A program made the translations under genes and the position numbers. Shown one piece after another: positions 32,656-39,320 of a DNA stretch of 40,318 nt. The DNA is from Gemmatimonadota bacterium. Lineage in GTDB: Bacteria > Gemmatimonadota > Gemmatimonadetes > Gemmatimonadales > Gemmatimonadaceae. Location: NCBI GenBank assembly GCA_031127075.1, contig JARIFA010000014.1, positions 1-40,318 of the forward strand. Reading direction: 5' to 3'. How positions within the stretch are numbered: the stretch's first letter is position 1; each line of letters opens with the position of its first letter. Under the pieces are notes generated by a model, which saw only the letters and a program-made list of their open reading frames with translations, was not told the DNA's origin and did not search any database.

Positions 32656-33200
32656 TTCTTGGGTGCGGCCTTCTTGGCGGCGGGCTTCGCCGTGGGCTTG
32701 GCAGCCTTCTTCGCGGCAGGCTTCGCCGCGGGCTTGGCAGCCTTCTTGGCGGCAGGCTTCGCCGCGGGCTTCGCGGCGGGCTTCTGGGCGGGCTTCTGGG
32801 CAGGCGTCGCCGCGGGCTTGGCGGCCGGCTTCGCGAGGGCCTTGGCGGGAGCGGCCACCACGGCCGGCTTCGCGGGGAGCTTCCCCTTGTTCTTCTTCGC
32901 CCAGGCCTCCTCCGCCTCGGCGATCAGCTTATCGGCCTCGTCCTGTGCCATCTGGCTCCGGCGGACCATATACTGCACCAGGTCGCGGGCGCTCTCGATC
33001 GAGAAGGCCCGGAGCCCGGCGGCCGCGCCGATGACGTCCTTCATCGCCGCGGCCATCTTGCTCCCGGCCTCCAGCGAGATCTCGTGGGCCTTCGCCGCCA
33101 TTTCCGCCATCGTGTCACGCACGTCTTGGCCGCGATGGCCCGGGCTGCGCTTCGGGGGGGTGACTGGCGGGGTCTCAGGGGCCTTCGGGGTATCGGACAT
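32652..33200 (-). CDS. Histone H1-like Lys/Ala/Pro-rich protein
   Basis: A 182-aa protein with a helical N-terminal half (about residues 25-115, heptad-like stretches such as MAEMAAKAHEISLEAGSKM and MAQDEADKLIAEAEEAW, resembling phasin or apolipoprotein-like helices) and a C-terminal tail of about 75 residues made of KPAAK/AAKPA units. The tail resembles histone H1 and bacterial H1-like proteins such as AlgP or HctB, which bind DNA through lysine. The helical part may mediate self-association; some polyhydroxyalkanoate-granule phasins share this layout, so a granule or nucleoid role are both possible. It has its own sigma70-like promoter and is the first gene of a six-gene chain. Confidence 0.82.
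   Translation of the reverse strand: MSDTPKAPETPPVTPPKRSPGHRGQDVRDTMAEMAAKAHEISLEAGSKMAAAMKDVIGAAAGLRAFSIESARDLVQYMVRRSQMAQDEADKLIAEAEEAWAKKNKGKLPAKPAVVAAPAKALAKPAAKPAATPAQKPAQKPAAKPAAKPAAKKAAKPAAKPAAKKAAKPTAKPAAKKAAPKK
32655..32888 (-). repeat. Degenerate repeats coding for the H1-like tail
   Basis: Repeated GGCTTCGCGG/GGCTTGGC-type units (plus strand), roughly 12-15 bases each, encode the KPAAK/AAKPA tail. The units are imperfect and in frame, so length can vary between strains without loss of frame. Confidence 0.7.
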
Positions 33201-33250
33201 GTCGGGTCGGGTCGGACGCAGGGTGACCGCTCGCGGGCGGAGTGCGCGCA

Positions 33251-33278
33251 AGTATATGATTTCTCATCGGATACGCAA
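33251..33278 (-). promoter_or_regulatory. Sigma70-like promoter of the H1-like operon
   Basis: On the minus strand TTGCGT (33278-33273) and TATACT (33256-33251) are separated by 16 bp, the best -35/-10 pair in the window. Transcription would start near 33244, giving a leader of about 44 nt before the ATG at 33200. Confidence 0.6.
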
Positions 33279-33350
33279 GTGGTATAAAGAGTGTTGAGAT
33301 GACGGATAATTCCTTTCAGAAATCTCAAAAAATACGCTTCAAAAAGCCAC

Positions 33351-33356
33351 TATAAA
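33351..33356 (+). promoter_or_regulatory. Putative -10 box (TATAAA) of the CoA transferase gene
   Basis: TATAAA lies nine bases before the ATG at 33366. A second TATAAA at 33283-33288 and a GATAAT at 33305-33310 are further candidates in the same AT-rich stretch. No clear -35 is seen for any of them. Confidence 0.4.
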
Positions 33357-33365
33357 GCCATTATT

Positions 33366-34460
33366 ATGACACAGCCACTCTCTGGGATCAAAATACTCGA
33401 TCTATCGCGAGTCCTGGCGGGACCGCTCGCCGCAATGATTCTCGGGGATCTCGGTGCCGACGTCATCAAAGTGGAACGGTCTGGGCAGGGAGACGACACC
33501 CGTGGATGGGGGCCCCCGTTCGATGACCGGGGGGAAAGTGCCTATTACCTCTCCATCAACCGCAACAAACTCAGCGTTGCAGCCGACCTGGCAAACCCGG
33601 AGGATCGCGCCCTCCTTCAGCAGCTCGTCGCGGAGGCCGACGTCGTGGTCGAGAACTTCCGACCCGGGACCCTCGAGCGCCACGGCCTGGGCCCCGACGC
33701 GATGCTGGCAGCGCACCCACGCCTCATCTGGTGCACCATCACCGGCTTCGGCCTCGATAGCCCGCGCCCGGGGTACGACTTCGTCGTCCAAGCCGAGAGT
33801 GGGTGGATGGCGATCACCGGGGAGCCGACCGGATCGCCGATGAAGGCCGGGGTGGCGGTGGCCGACGTCCTCGCGGGAAAGGATGCGGCGATCGCCATCC
33901 TCGCCGCGCGCGCCGGCGGGGGGCGCGGCGCCCGCCGCCTCGCGGTCTCCCTGCTCCAAAGCGCGACGACGGCGCTCGTCAACGTGGCGCAGAACACGAT
34001 GGTCAGCGGGCGGGAGGCCCGGCGCTGGGGCAACGCCCACGCCAACCTCGTCCCGTACGAACTCTTCCAGGCCGCGGACCGGGCACTCGTCGTCGCCGTC
34101 GGCAGCGATGCGCAGTTCGCGGCCTGTGTCCGCGCCCTTGAGCTTCCCTCGCTCGCGGCGGACCCGGAACTCGCCACCAATGCGGGACGGCTCGCGCGGC
34201 GCGCCGAGGTAGTCTCTGCGATCGCCGACCGGGTGCGCACCGCGCCGGCGGTCGAGTGGATCGCGCGCCTCGATGCGGCGGGGGTGCCCTGCGGCGTGGT
34301 GAAGCCCGTGCTCGAGGCGTTGCAGGCGGTCTCGGCGTCCCCCCTCATGGGGGTGGCGCCGCAGGCGCCGGGAACGGTGCGCCGGCCGCCGCCGCGCCTC
34401 GACGAACACGGGGCACTCGTCCGGCGATCGGGCTGGGCGGCATTCGCATCGGCGGTCTGA
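33366..34460 (+). CDS. CaiB/BaiF family III CoA transferase
   Basis: A 364-aa class III CoA transferase. Marks are PLSGIKILDLSRVLAGP at the N-terminus, GADVIKVERSGQGDDTR, NRNKLSVAADL, VVENFRPGTLERHGLG, the Gly-rich TGEPTGSPMKAG, then GVAVADVLAGK, which carries the Asp expected to form the aspartyl-CoA intermediate. It moves CoA between carboxylic acids; donor and acceptor are unknown. The first roughly 60 bp of the gene and the region before it are AT-rich compared with the rest of the window, while the 3' half has normal high GC. It has no same-strand partner gene. Palindromes follow the stop. Confidence 0.9.
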   Translation: MTQPLSGIKILDLSRVLAGPLAAMILGDLGADVIKVERSGQGDDTRGWGPPFDDRGESAYYLSINRNKLSVAADLANPEDRALLQQLVAEADVVVENFRPGTLERHGLGPDAMLAAHPRLIWCTITGFGLDSPRPGYDFVVQAESGWMAITGEPTGSPMKAGVAVADVLAGKDAAIAILAARAGGGRGARRLAVSLLQSATTALVNVAQNTMVSGREARRWGNAHANLVPYELFQAADRALVVAVGSDAQFAACVRALELPSLAADPELATNAGRLARRAEVVSAIADRVRTAPAVEWIARLDAAGVPCGVVKPVLEALQAVSASPLMGVAPQAPGTVRRPPPRLDEHGALVRRSGWAAFASAV

Positions 34461-34463
34461 AGG

Positions 34464-34500
34464 GATTCGGCCGCGGCTGAATCGGGGCGGCCGAGCCCCG
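34464..34500 (+). terminator. Tandem hairpins after the CoA transferase gene
   Basis: A 20-bp near-perfect palindrome (34464-34483, one G-T wobble) is followed by a six-pair stem, CGGGGC with GCCCCG, around GGCCGA (34483-34500). No U-tract follows. The rest of the 158-bp gap to the sigma factor gene shows nothing but its -10 box. Confidence 0.45.
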
Positions 34501-34606
34501 CCGTGACCTCCCGGTGACTCGCTCGTCTTCCCCCTGCGACTCTTCCGGCATCGGTGGGAGAGCCGGGTGTTGGCTGGGAGGGCTGTCGAGGGGTCGACGC
34601 TTGGGT

Positions 34607-34612
34607 TAGTCT
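34607..34612 (+). promoter_or_regulatory. Putative -10 box (TAGTCT) for a leaderless sigma factor mRNA
   Basis: TAGTCT is followed by six bases and the GTG at 34619, so the start point should be the G of the start codon. No Shine-Dalgarno lies between. The region near -35 reads GTCGAG, with no match to the housekeeping consensus. Confidence 0.5.
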
Positions 34613-34618
34613 AGCGTC

Positions 34619-35194
34619 GTGCCCCAGGACTCGACCGCGTCTCCTCTCCCGCCCAGCGACTCTGCCGATCTCGATCAGGCGGTCATCGACCGCGTGCTCG
34701 CCGGAGACCGCGATGCCTTCGGCATCCTGATCGAGCGCTACAGCGATCCGCTGTATCGCCACGCCTACGGGATGACGGGGAGCGCGGACGTCGCGGAGGA
34801 CATCCTGCAGGTCTCGTTCATCAAGGCGTTCCATCACCTGGGTGAGGTCCGAGGCCGGTTCGATGCGTGGGTGTTCCGGATCGTGGCGAATGGGTGCAAG
34901 GACTGGCTCAAGAACATCCGGCGCACGCACCTGAGCTACGAGGAGGACGACCAGCCCTCGGGGTATGAGACCCCGGACGAGGAGCTGGATCGTGGGGAGA
35001 TCCGGCGTGACCTCGACGGCGCGCTGGCCGCCCTCCCCTCCTCGCTGCGGGAAGCCTTCGTCATGAAGCACGTCGAGGGCCGCTCCTACGAGGAGATGGC
35101 CGATTTGCTCGATACGACGGTCGGTGCCCTGAAGATGCGAGTCCACCGCGCCCGCGAGGCGCTGCAGAAGCTCCTGGAGGATCGGTATTCATGA
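34619..35194 (+). CDS. ECF-type RNA polymerase sigma factor
   Basis: A 191-aa sigma-70 family member of the extracytoplasmic-function group. Region 2 spans about residues 25-95 (GDRDAFGILIERYSDPLYRHAYGMTGSADVAED is the core and -10 melting part, then FDAWVFRIVANGCKDWL). Region 4 spans about 130-185 with the helix-turn-helix SYEEMADLLDTTVGALKMRVHRARE. There is no region 1 or 3. It starts at GTG six bases after a TAGTCT box. The stop overlaps the ATG of a 74-aa gene where an anti-sigma factor is usually found. Confidence 0.93.
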   Translation: MPQDSTASPLPPSDSADLDQAVIDRVLAGDRDAFGILIERYSDPLYRHAYGMTGSADVAEDILQVSFIKAFHHLGEVRGRFDAWVFRIVANGCKDWLKNIRRTHLSYEEDDQPSGYETPDEELDRGEIRRDLDGALAALPSSLREAFVMKHVEGRSYEEMADLLDTTVGALKMRVHRAREALQKLLEDRYS

Positions 35195-35415
35195 TGATGC
35201 ATGCAGAGTCCCTTGAGCCCCGTGACCCCGCCGTCGCGCCGGAGGCCGTTCGTGAGGCGCCGTCCGCCGAGACCGGGGATCGCGAGGTCGTCCCGCCCTT
35301 CGTCGAGCACGTCGCCCTCTGGTCGGCGATCGACGCCGAGACCGCTCGGATGCGCACGATGACCGCGCCCGCCGGGTTCGCGGCGCGCGTCCTCGCGGGG
35401 CTCGACCGCCGCTGA
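35191..35415 (+). CDS. 74-aa protein in the anti-sigma position
   Basis: A small acidic, soluble protein whose ATG overlaps the sigma factor stop (ATGA). It has no TM segment and no zinc-binding His-x3-Cys-x2-Cys motif. The C-terminal half (HVALWSAIDAETARMRTM, then APAGFAARVLAGLDRR) resembles the short helices seen after the anti-sigma domain in ECF partners. It might be a minimal anti-sigma factor or a shortened remnant of one. Its stop (CTGA) overlaps the likely CTG start of the DinB-fold gene. Recognition is weak; reality of the gene rests on the overlap chain. Confidence 0.65.
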   Translation: MMMHAESLEPRDPAVAPEAVREAPSAETGDREVVPPFVEHVALWSAIDAETARMRTMTAPAGFAARVLAGLDRR

Positions 35416-35945
35416 GCACCGCGCATCGGCAGGTCCGGCCGGCAGCCGGGGAGTTCAACCCGTACTACGCCGGCTACATCGCCCACGTCCCCGACGGGGA
35501 CGTGCTCGATGCGCTGATCGGCGGCGCGGAGATCGCCACCGCGCTCCTCCACGACGTCGATGAGGCGCGGGCGGTGGGCGCCTATGCGCCGGGCAAGTGG
35601 AGCATCAAGGAGGTCGTGCAGCACTGCACCGACGCCGAGCGCATCTTCGCGTATCGCGCCCTGCGCATCGCGCGCGGGGACGCCACGCCCCTCCCGGGCT
35701 GGGACGAGCAGGCCTACGCGCCCAAGAGCGCCGCGAACGATCGGCCGCTCGAGCAGCTCCTGCGTGAGCTCGAGACGGTGCGCGAGGCGTCGGTCACGCT
35801 CTTCGAAGGGATCCCCGCCGACGCGTGGACGCGGACGGGGACGGCGAACGGGTCACCGGCGAGCGTCCGCGGGCTCGCGTGGATCACCGCCGGGCACCTC
35901 CTGCACCATCTCGACATCCTGCAGGACCGGTACCTGAGTCCCTGA
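35412..35945 (+). CDS. DinB-fold (DinB_2) protein, probable CTG start
   Basis: A 177-aa four-helix-bundle DinB family protein. Metal-site histidines are visible in VVQHCTDAE and in the C-terminal HLLHHLDIL. Conserved blocks are APGKWSIKEV, RIFAYRALRIARGD and PLPGWDEQAYAP. A GTG at 35502 is the first common start codon, but the frame is open before it and codes for the family's usual N-terminus (RPAAGEFNPYYAGYIAHVPDGD). The only start that keeps it and fits the local pattern is CTG at 35412, overlapping the previous stop as CTGA. Family members include thiol-dependent S-transferases and stress-induced proteins; the function here is unknown. Confidence 0.82.
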   Translation: MSTAHRQVRPAAGEFNPYYAGYIAHVPDGDVLDALIGGAEIATALLHDVDEARAVGAYAPGKWSIKEVVQHCTDAERIFAYRALRIARGDATPLPGWDEQAYAPKSAANDRPLEQLLRELETVREASVTLFEGIPADAWTRTGTANGSPASVRGLAWITAGHLLHHLDILQDRYLSP

Positions 35946-35964
35946 GGGACGCGCGGGCCTCGGC

Positions 35965-37815
35965 TCAGCCGCGCGCGGCCACCGCGCGTCGCCAATGCTC
36001 CCAGATGAGCACCATCGCCGCGGTGTCGAGCTTGCAGTACTCGCGCAACAGTGCGCCCCACGCCTCGCGGGCCGACCCATCGCGGAGCGCCGCATCGAAC
36101 TGGATCCGCTCGTAGGCGCGCATCGCGGCCGTCCCCTCGCGGATGGCCTCGACCTCGCCGGACACCGGCGCGGGCGGTAACGCCTCGTACGGACTGCGGT
36201 CGGCCGCGGCGTCGCGCCCCATCAGCTCCTGGTGCTGCGCCCGGAGCGTGGGATCGGTCGCCCAGAGCGCGGCGAGCACCGCCTTGATGCTGTTGCTCCC
36301 CTTCATCCCCGGGTGATAGAACGCGGCCTTCGTCAGCTTGCAGAGGTCGAGCATCCGTCCCTCGCGCCACGACTCGGGGTCGTCGACGTCGAGCGGGCGA
36401 ACGGCCGCGGCGAGCCACGCCGCGAGGTCGGCGTCCCCCGTGTCGATCGTCGCGAGTTCGCGGGCGACGTCGGTGAGGACCGATGCCTCGTGGTGCGCCC
36501 ACGTGAGGATGGTTCCATCGTCACCGACGGCCGCGCGGAGTGCACGGGCGAAGTCGGCGTTCGGCCAGCCCGGCTCGAGGAAGAGCCACTCGCGATGTTC
36601 GAACGGCCCACCCGGCTCGCGCTGGGTATGACAGCTCCACTGGAACGCGACCTGACCGTACGGGCGCATCCCGCGATGCCACGGGATGGCGAGCCGGGCC
36701 GTCTCGAAGTCGATGAAGTGCAGTGGGTAGCGGGCGCGCGCGAGCGCGACGTCGAGTCGCTCGTCGTAATGCGCGGTCCCCGCCGCCGTGTGGCGCAGCT
36801 GCAGGCGCTGGCGCGCCCCGATCTTCCCGTCGCCGAGCGCCGCGTCGGGGATGTCGTGCAGCGAGGCACGGCCGACCGCGAGCATCCCTTCGACGAGCGG
36901 GCGCTTGTCGGCGTCCTTGAGCCGTCCCACCTGGTGGAGCTCGAGGACGGAGGGCGTGACGTCGGCCAGCGGCCCCCAACACTCGCGGAACCCGCTGGGT
37001 TCGCCGTCCACCCGGTATTCACAGTCGCGGCAGCGGTGGGTGAGTGTCGGCGCGGCGCGGCGCATCTCGGGCTCGTACAGCGCGAGGAGGGCCTCGGTCC
37101 GCTCAGCGACCTCGGCGCGCAGGGCGTCGACCTCGTCGCGTACGGACACCTCGATGAGCAGCGACTCCCGCGCCGCGAGGGCGCGGTCGCCGGTGAAGTC
37201 GACCGCGAGGAATCCCGTGGTATCGTCCCGACGCACGGTGAAGTGCGTGGGGAGCCCTTCTGTCGCGCACTGCGCGGTGGGGTCGAGGAGGCAGAGCACT
37301 GGCTCCACGTCGGCGTCTGGGTAGAGGGCCTCGAGAACGAGCACCTGATACGTGACGTCCTCGAGGTAGGGGCGCCAGTCACTCATCAATTCACGTTCGC
37401 GCACTTTCCAGAAGAGGCCATTGCCGCCGTGCGTCGTCTCGCGCTCGGCCTTGGTACGGTCGTACACCTTGGCCTTCACTTCGATGAGGCGGAACCGGTT
37501 CCCCTCGCGGTGCAGGATGTCGACGCGCGCCATCCGCCGGCCGTGCAGCAGGGTCGCCTCGTGGAGCGTGACCCGCGTCGTGGCGAGGGCGGCCGCCGTC
37601 TGCGTGGCTGCGGCGGTGACCGATCCGGTCGTCGGCAGTTCGGCGGCCGCCGGATGGCGCAGCTTGGCGAGTTGCTCGACCATGAACCCGCCCTCGGCGA
37701 GGAGCGCGAGCATCTCGTCCTCGCCGAGCGTGCTCGGATATCGCTCTTCTTTATAAAAGAGCTTGGTCGCGCAGTCGGTGGCGGTCTTGTAGTCGGACTT
37801 GGAGAGGGTGCGCAT
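35965..37815 (-). CDS. DUF2779 protein: Cas4-like Fe-S PD-(D/E)xK nuclease joined to DEDDy 3'-5' exonuclease domain
   Basis: A 616-aa protein with two nuclease-type domains. The N-terminal half has a RecB/Cas4-like core with Asp99 (RVDIL) and Glu112-x-Lys114 (LIEVKAK). Its four cysteines fit a 4Fe-4S cluster: Cys15 at the N-terminus, then Cys262-x2-Cys265 and Cys279, the split spacing seen in Cas4 and AddB. The C-terminal half starts with exonuclease motif I, Asp369-x-Glu371 (LHFIDFETA), and ends with motif III YCKLD (Tyr593 to Asp597), so it is of DEDDy type. The ATG follows a TAGCAT box by eight bases. No cas or restriction genes are near. A role in DNA repair or defence is inferred. Confidence 0.85.
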   Translation of the reverse strand: MRTLSKSDYKTATDCATKLFYKEERYPSTLGEDEMLALLAEGGFMVEQLAKLRHPAAAELPTTGSVTAAATQTAAALATTRVTLHEATLLHGRRMARVDILHREGNRFRLIEVKAKVYDRTKAERETTHGGNGLFWKVRERELMSDWRPYLEDVTYQVLVLEALYPDADVEPVLCLLDPTAQCATEGLPTHFTVRRDDTTGFLAVDFTGDRALAARESLLIEVSVRDEVDALRAEVAERTEALLALYEPEMRRAAPTLTHRCRDCEYRVDGEPSGFRECWGPLADVTPSVLELHQVGRLKDADKRPLVEGMLAVGRASLHDIPDAALGDGKIGARQRLQLRHTAAGTAHYDERLDVALARARYPLHFIDFETARLAIPWHRGMRPYGQVAFQWSCHTQREPGGPFEHREWLFLEPGWPNADFARALRAAVGDDGTILTWAHHEASVLTDVARELATIDTGDADLAAWLAAAVRPLDVDDPESWREGRMLDLCKLTKAAFYHPGMKGSNSIKAVLAALWATDPTLRAQHQELMGRDAAADRSPYEALPPAPVSGEVEAIREGTAAMRAYERIQFDAALRDGSAREAWGALLREYCKLDTAAMVLIWEHWRRAVAARG

Positions 37816-37823
37816 ACGCCCCA

Positions 37824-37829
37824 ATGCTA
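37824..37829 (-). promoter_or_regulatory. Putative -10 box (TAGCAT) of the DUF2779 gene
   Basis: Minus-strand TAGCAT is followed by eight bases and the ATG at 37815, predicting a leader of one to two bases. It lies in the 49-bp gap after lpdA, so the nuclease gene probably has its own promoter. Confidence 0.45.
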
Positions 37830-37864
37830 CCGCGGGGGGCTGACGCCCGCCCACGGCGGCGCGC

Positions 37865-39271
37865 TCAGATGTGCAGCGCGCGTCCCAGCGCGCCGAGGGC
37901 GGCTTCCTTCACGGTCTCGCTCAGCGTCGGGTGCGAATGCACCGTGCCGCCGATGTCGTCCGCGGTGCCGCGGTACTCCATCGCCAGCACGACCTCGCTC
38001 AGGAGGTCGCTCACGTTCGGGCCGATCATGTGGCAGCCGAGGATCTCATCGGTCCCGGCGTCGGTCACGAACTTCACGAAGCCCTCGGTGTTGCCCATCG
38101 TGCGGGCGCGTCCGTTCGCGGAGAAGGGATACTTCCCGACCTTGTAGGCCCGGCCGCTCGCTTTCACCTCGTCCTCGGTGAGGCCGCAGGTGGCGATCTC
38201 GGGCCAGGTGTAGACCACGCCCGGCATGTTGTGGTAGTGCATATGCACGGGCTTGCCCGCGATGACCTCCGCCGCGATCACCCCCTCCTCCTCCGCCTTG
38301 TGGGCGAGGAGCTTGCCACCGACGGCATCGCCGATGGCGAAGACGTTCGGGAGGTTGGTGCGCATCCGGTCATCGACGATGATCTCACCGCGCGCGCCGA
38401 GCGCGAGGCCGAGCGCGGCGGCATCGACGCCGGTGAGCGAGGGACGACGACCGATCGAGACGAGGACGTAGTCCGCCTCGAAGGTCCGCGCGGTGCCGTT
38501 GGTCTCGGTCTCGACGACCACGCGGTCCCCCTCGCGGCGGCCGCCGGTGACCTTGGTGCCGACGTGCAGCTCGAGCCCCTGCTTCGTGAAGATCTTCGCC
38601 GCCTCCTTCGTGATGTCGGCGTCGTTGCCGGGGAGGATGGTCGGGGCGTACTCGATGACCGTGACCTTGGCGCCGAGGCGGCGCCAGACGGAGCCGAGCT
38701 CGAGGCCGATCACACCGCCGCCGATGACGATCAGGTGCTTGGGTACCTCGGGGATCTTCAGCGCCCCGACATTCGAGAGGACGCGCTCCTCGTCGAAGGG
38801 CAGGAACGGGAGCGCGGCCGGCACCGAGCCCGTCGCGAGGATCACGTGCGTCGGTCGGTACGTCGTGACGGTGCCATCGGGCCCCGCGACCTCGACGACA
38901 TTGCCGGTCTTGAGCGTCCCGAGCCCCTTGGCCCAGGTGACCTTGTTCTTCTTGAAGAGGAACTCGACGCCCTTGGTGTTCTGCGCGACGACCGCATCCT
39001 TTCGCTTCATCATCGTCGGGAGGTCGAGCGCCACCCCGTCGATCCGGATGCCGTGCTCGGCGGCGTGGTGCGCGGCGAACTCATAGTGCTCGGAGGAGCC
39101 GAGCAGCGCCTTGGACGGGATGCACCCGACGTTCACGCAGGTGCCGCCGAGGGTCGTGTCCTTCTCGACGCAGACGACGGAGCGGCCGAGCTGGGCGGCA
39201 CGGAGGGCGGCGACGTAGCCACCGGGGCCGCCACCGAGGATGAGGAGGTCGGGGGAGAGCGAGTCGGTCAC
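37865..39271 (-). CDS. lpdA: Dihydrolipoyl dehydrogenase (E3)
   Basis: A 468-aa flavoprotein disulfide reductase. The FAD motif is LILGGGPGGYVAALRAAQLG, the redox disulfide is in GGTCVNVGCIPSK, the NAD motif is VIGGGVIGLELG, the FAD-contact block is FAIGDAV, and the C-terminal His-Glu region reads HSHPTLSE, where His and the Glu act as the acid/base pair. It reoxidises dihydrolipoyl groups of 2-oxoacid dehydrogenase E2 with NAD+. It starts at GTG 49 bp after the E2 gene on the same strand, which points to the 2-oxoglutarate or pyruvate dehydrogenase complex. Confidence 0.95.
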   Translation of the reverse strand: MTDSLSPDLLILGGGPGGYVAALRAAQLGRSVVCVEKDTTLGGTCVNVGCIPSKALLGSSEHYEFAAHHAAEHGIRIDGVALDLPTMMKRKDAVVAQNTKGVEFLFKKNKVTWAKGLGTLKTGNVVEVAGPDGTVTTYRPTHVILATGSVPAALPFLPFDEERVLSNVGALKIPEVPKHLIVIGGGVIGLELGSVWRRLGAKVTVIEYAPTILPGNDADITKEAAKIFTKQGLELHVGTKVTGGRREGDRVVVETETNGTARTFEADYVLVSIGRRPSLTGVDAAALGLALGARGEIIVDDRMRTNLPNVFAIGDAVGGKLLAHKAEEEGVIAAEVIAGKPVHMHYHNMPGVVYTWPEIATCGLTEDEVKASGRAYKVGKYPFSANGRARTMGNTEGFVKFVTDAGTDEILGCHMIGPNVSDLLSEVVLAMEYRGTADDIGGTVHSHPTLSETVKEAALGALGRALHI

Positions 39272-39320
39272 GGTCCGGGGGGTCGTCCCGGCGCGGGGGG
39301 CCGCACCGGGCAGGTCAGGG

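Noticed and set aside
32655-32888. CRISPR-like array suggested by regularly repeated GGCTTCGC units
   Set aside because: The units are short, in frame and encode a Lys/Ala/Pro tail; there are no unique spacers.
35502-35945. GTG at 35502 as start of the DinB-fold gene
   Set aside because: It would remove the conserved first helix; an open frame with family-like sequence continues to the CTG at 35412.
35965-37815. Cas4 of a CRISPR system
   Set aside because: The domain is Cas4-like but is fused to a DEDDy exonuclease and no cas gene or array is present in the window.
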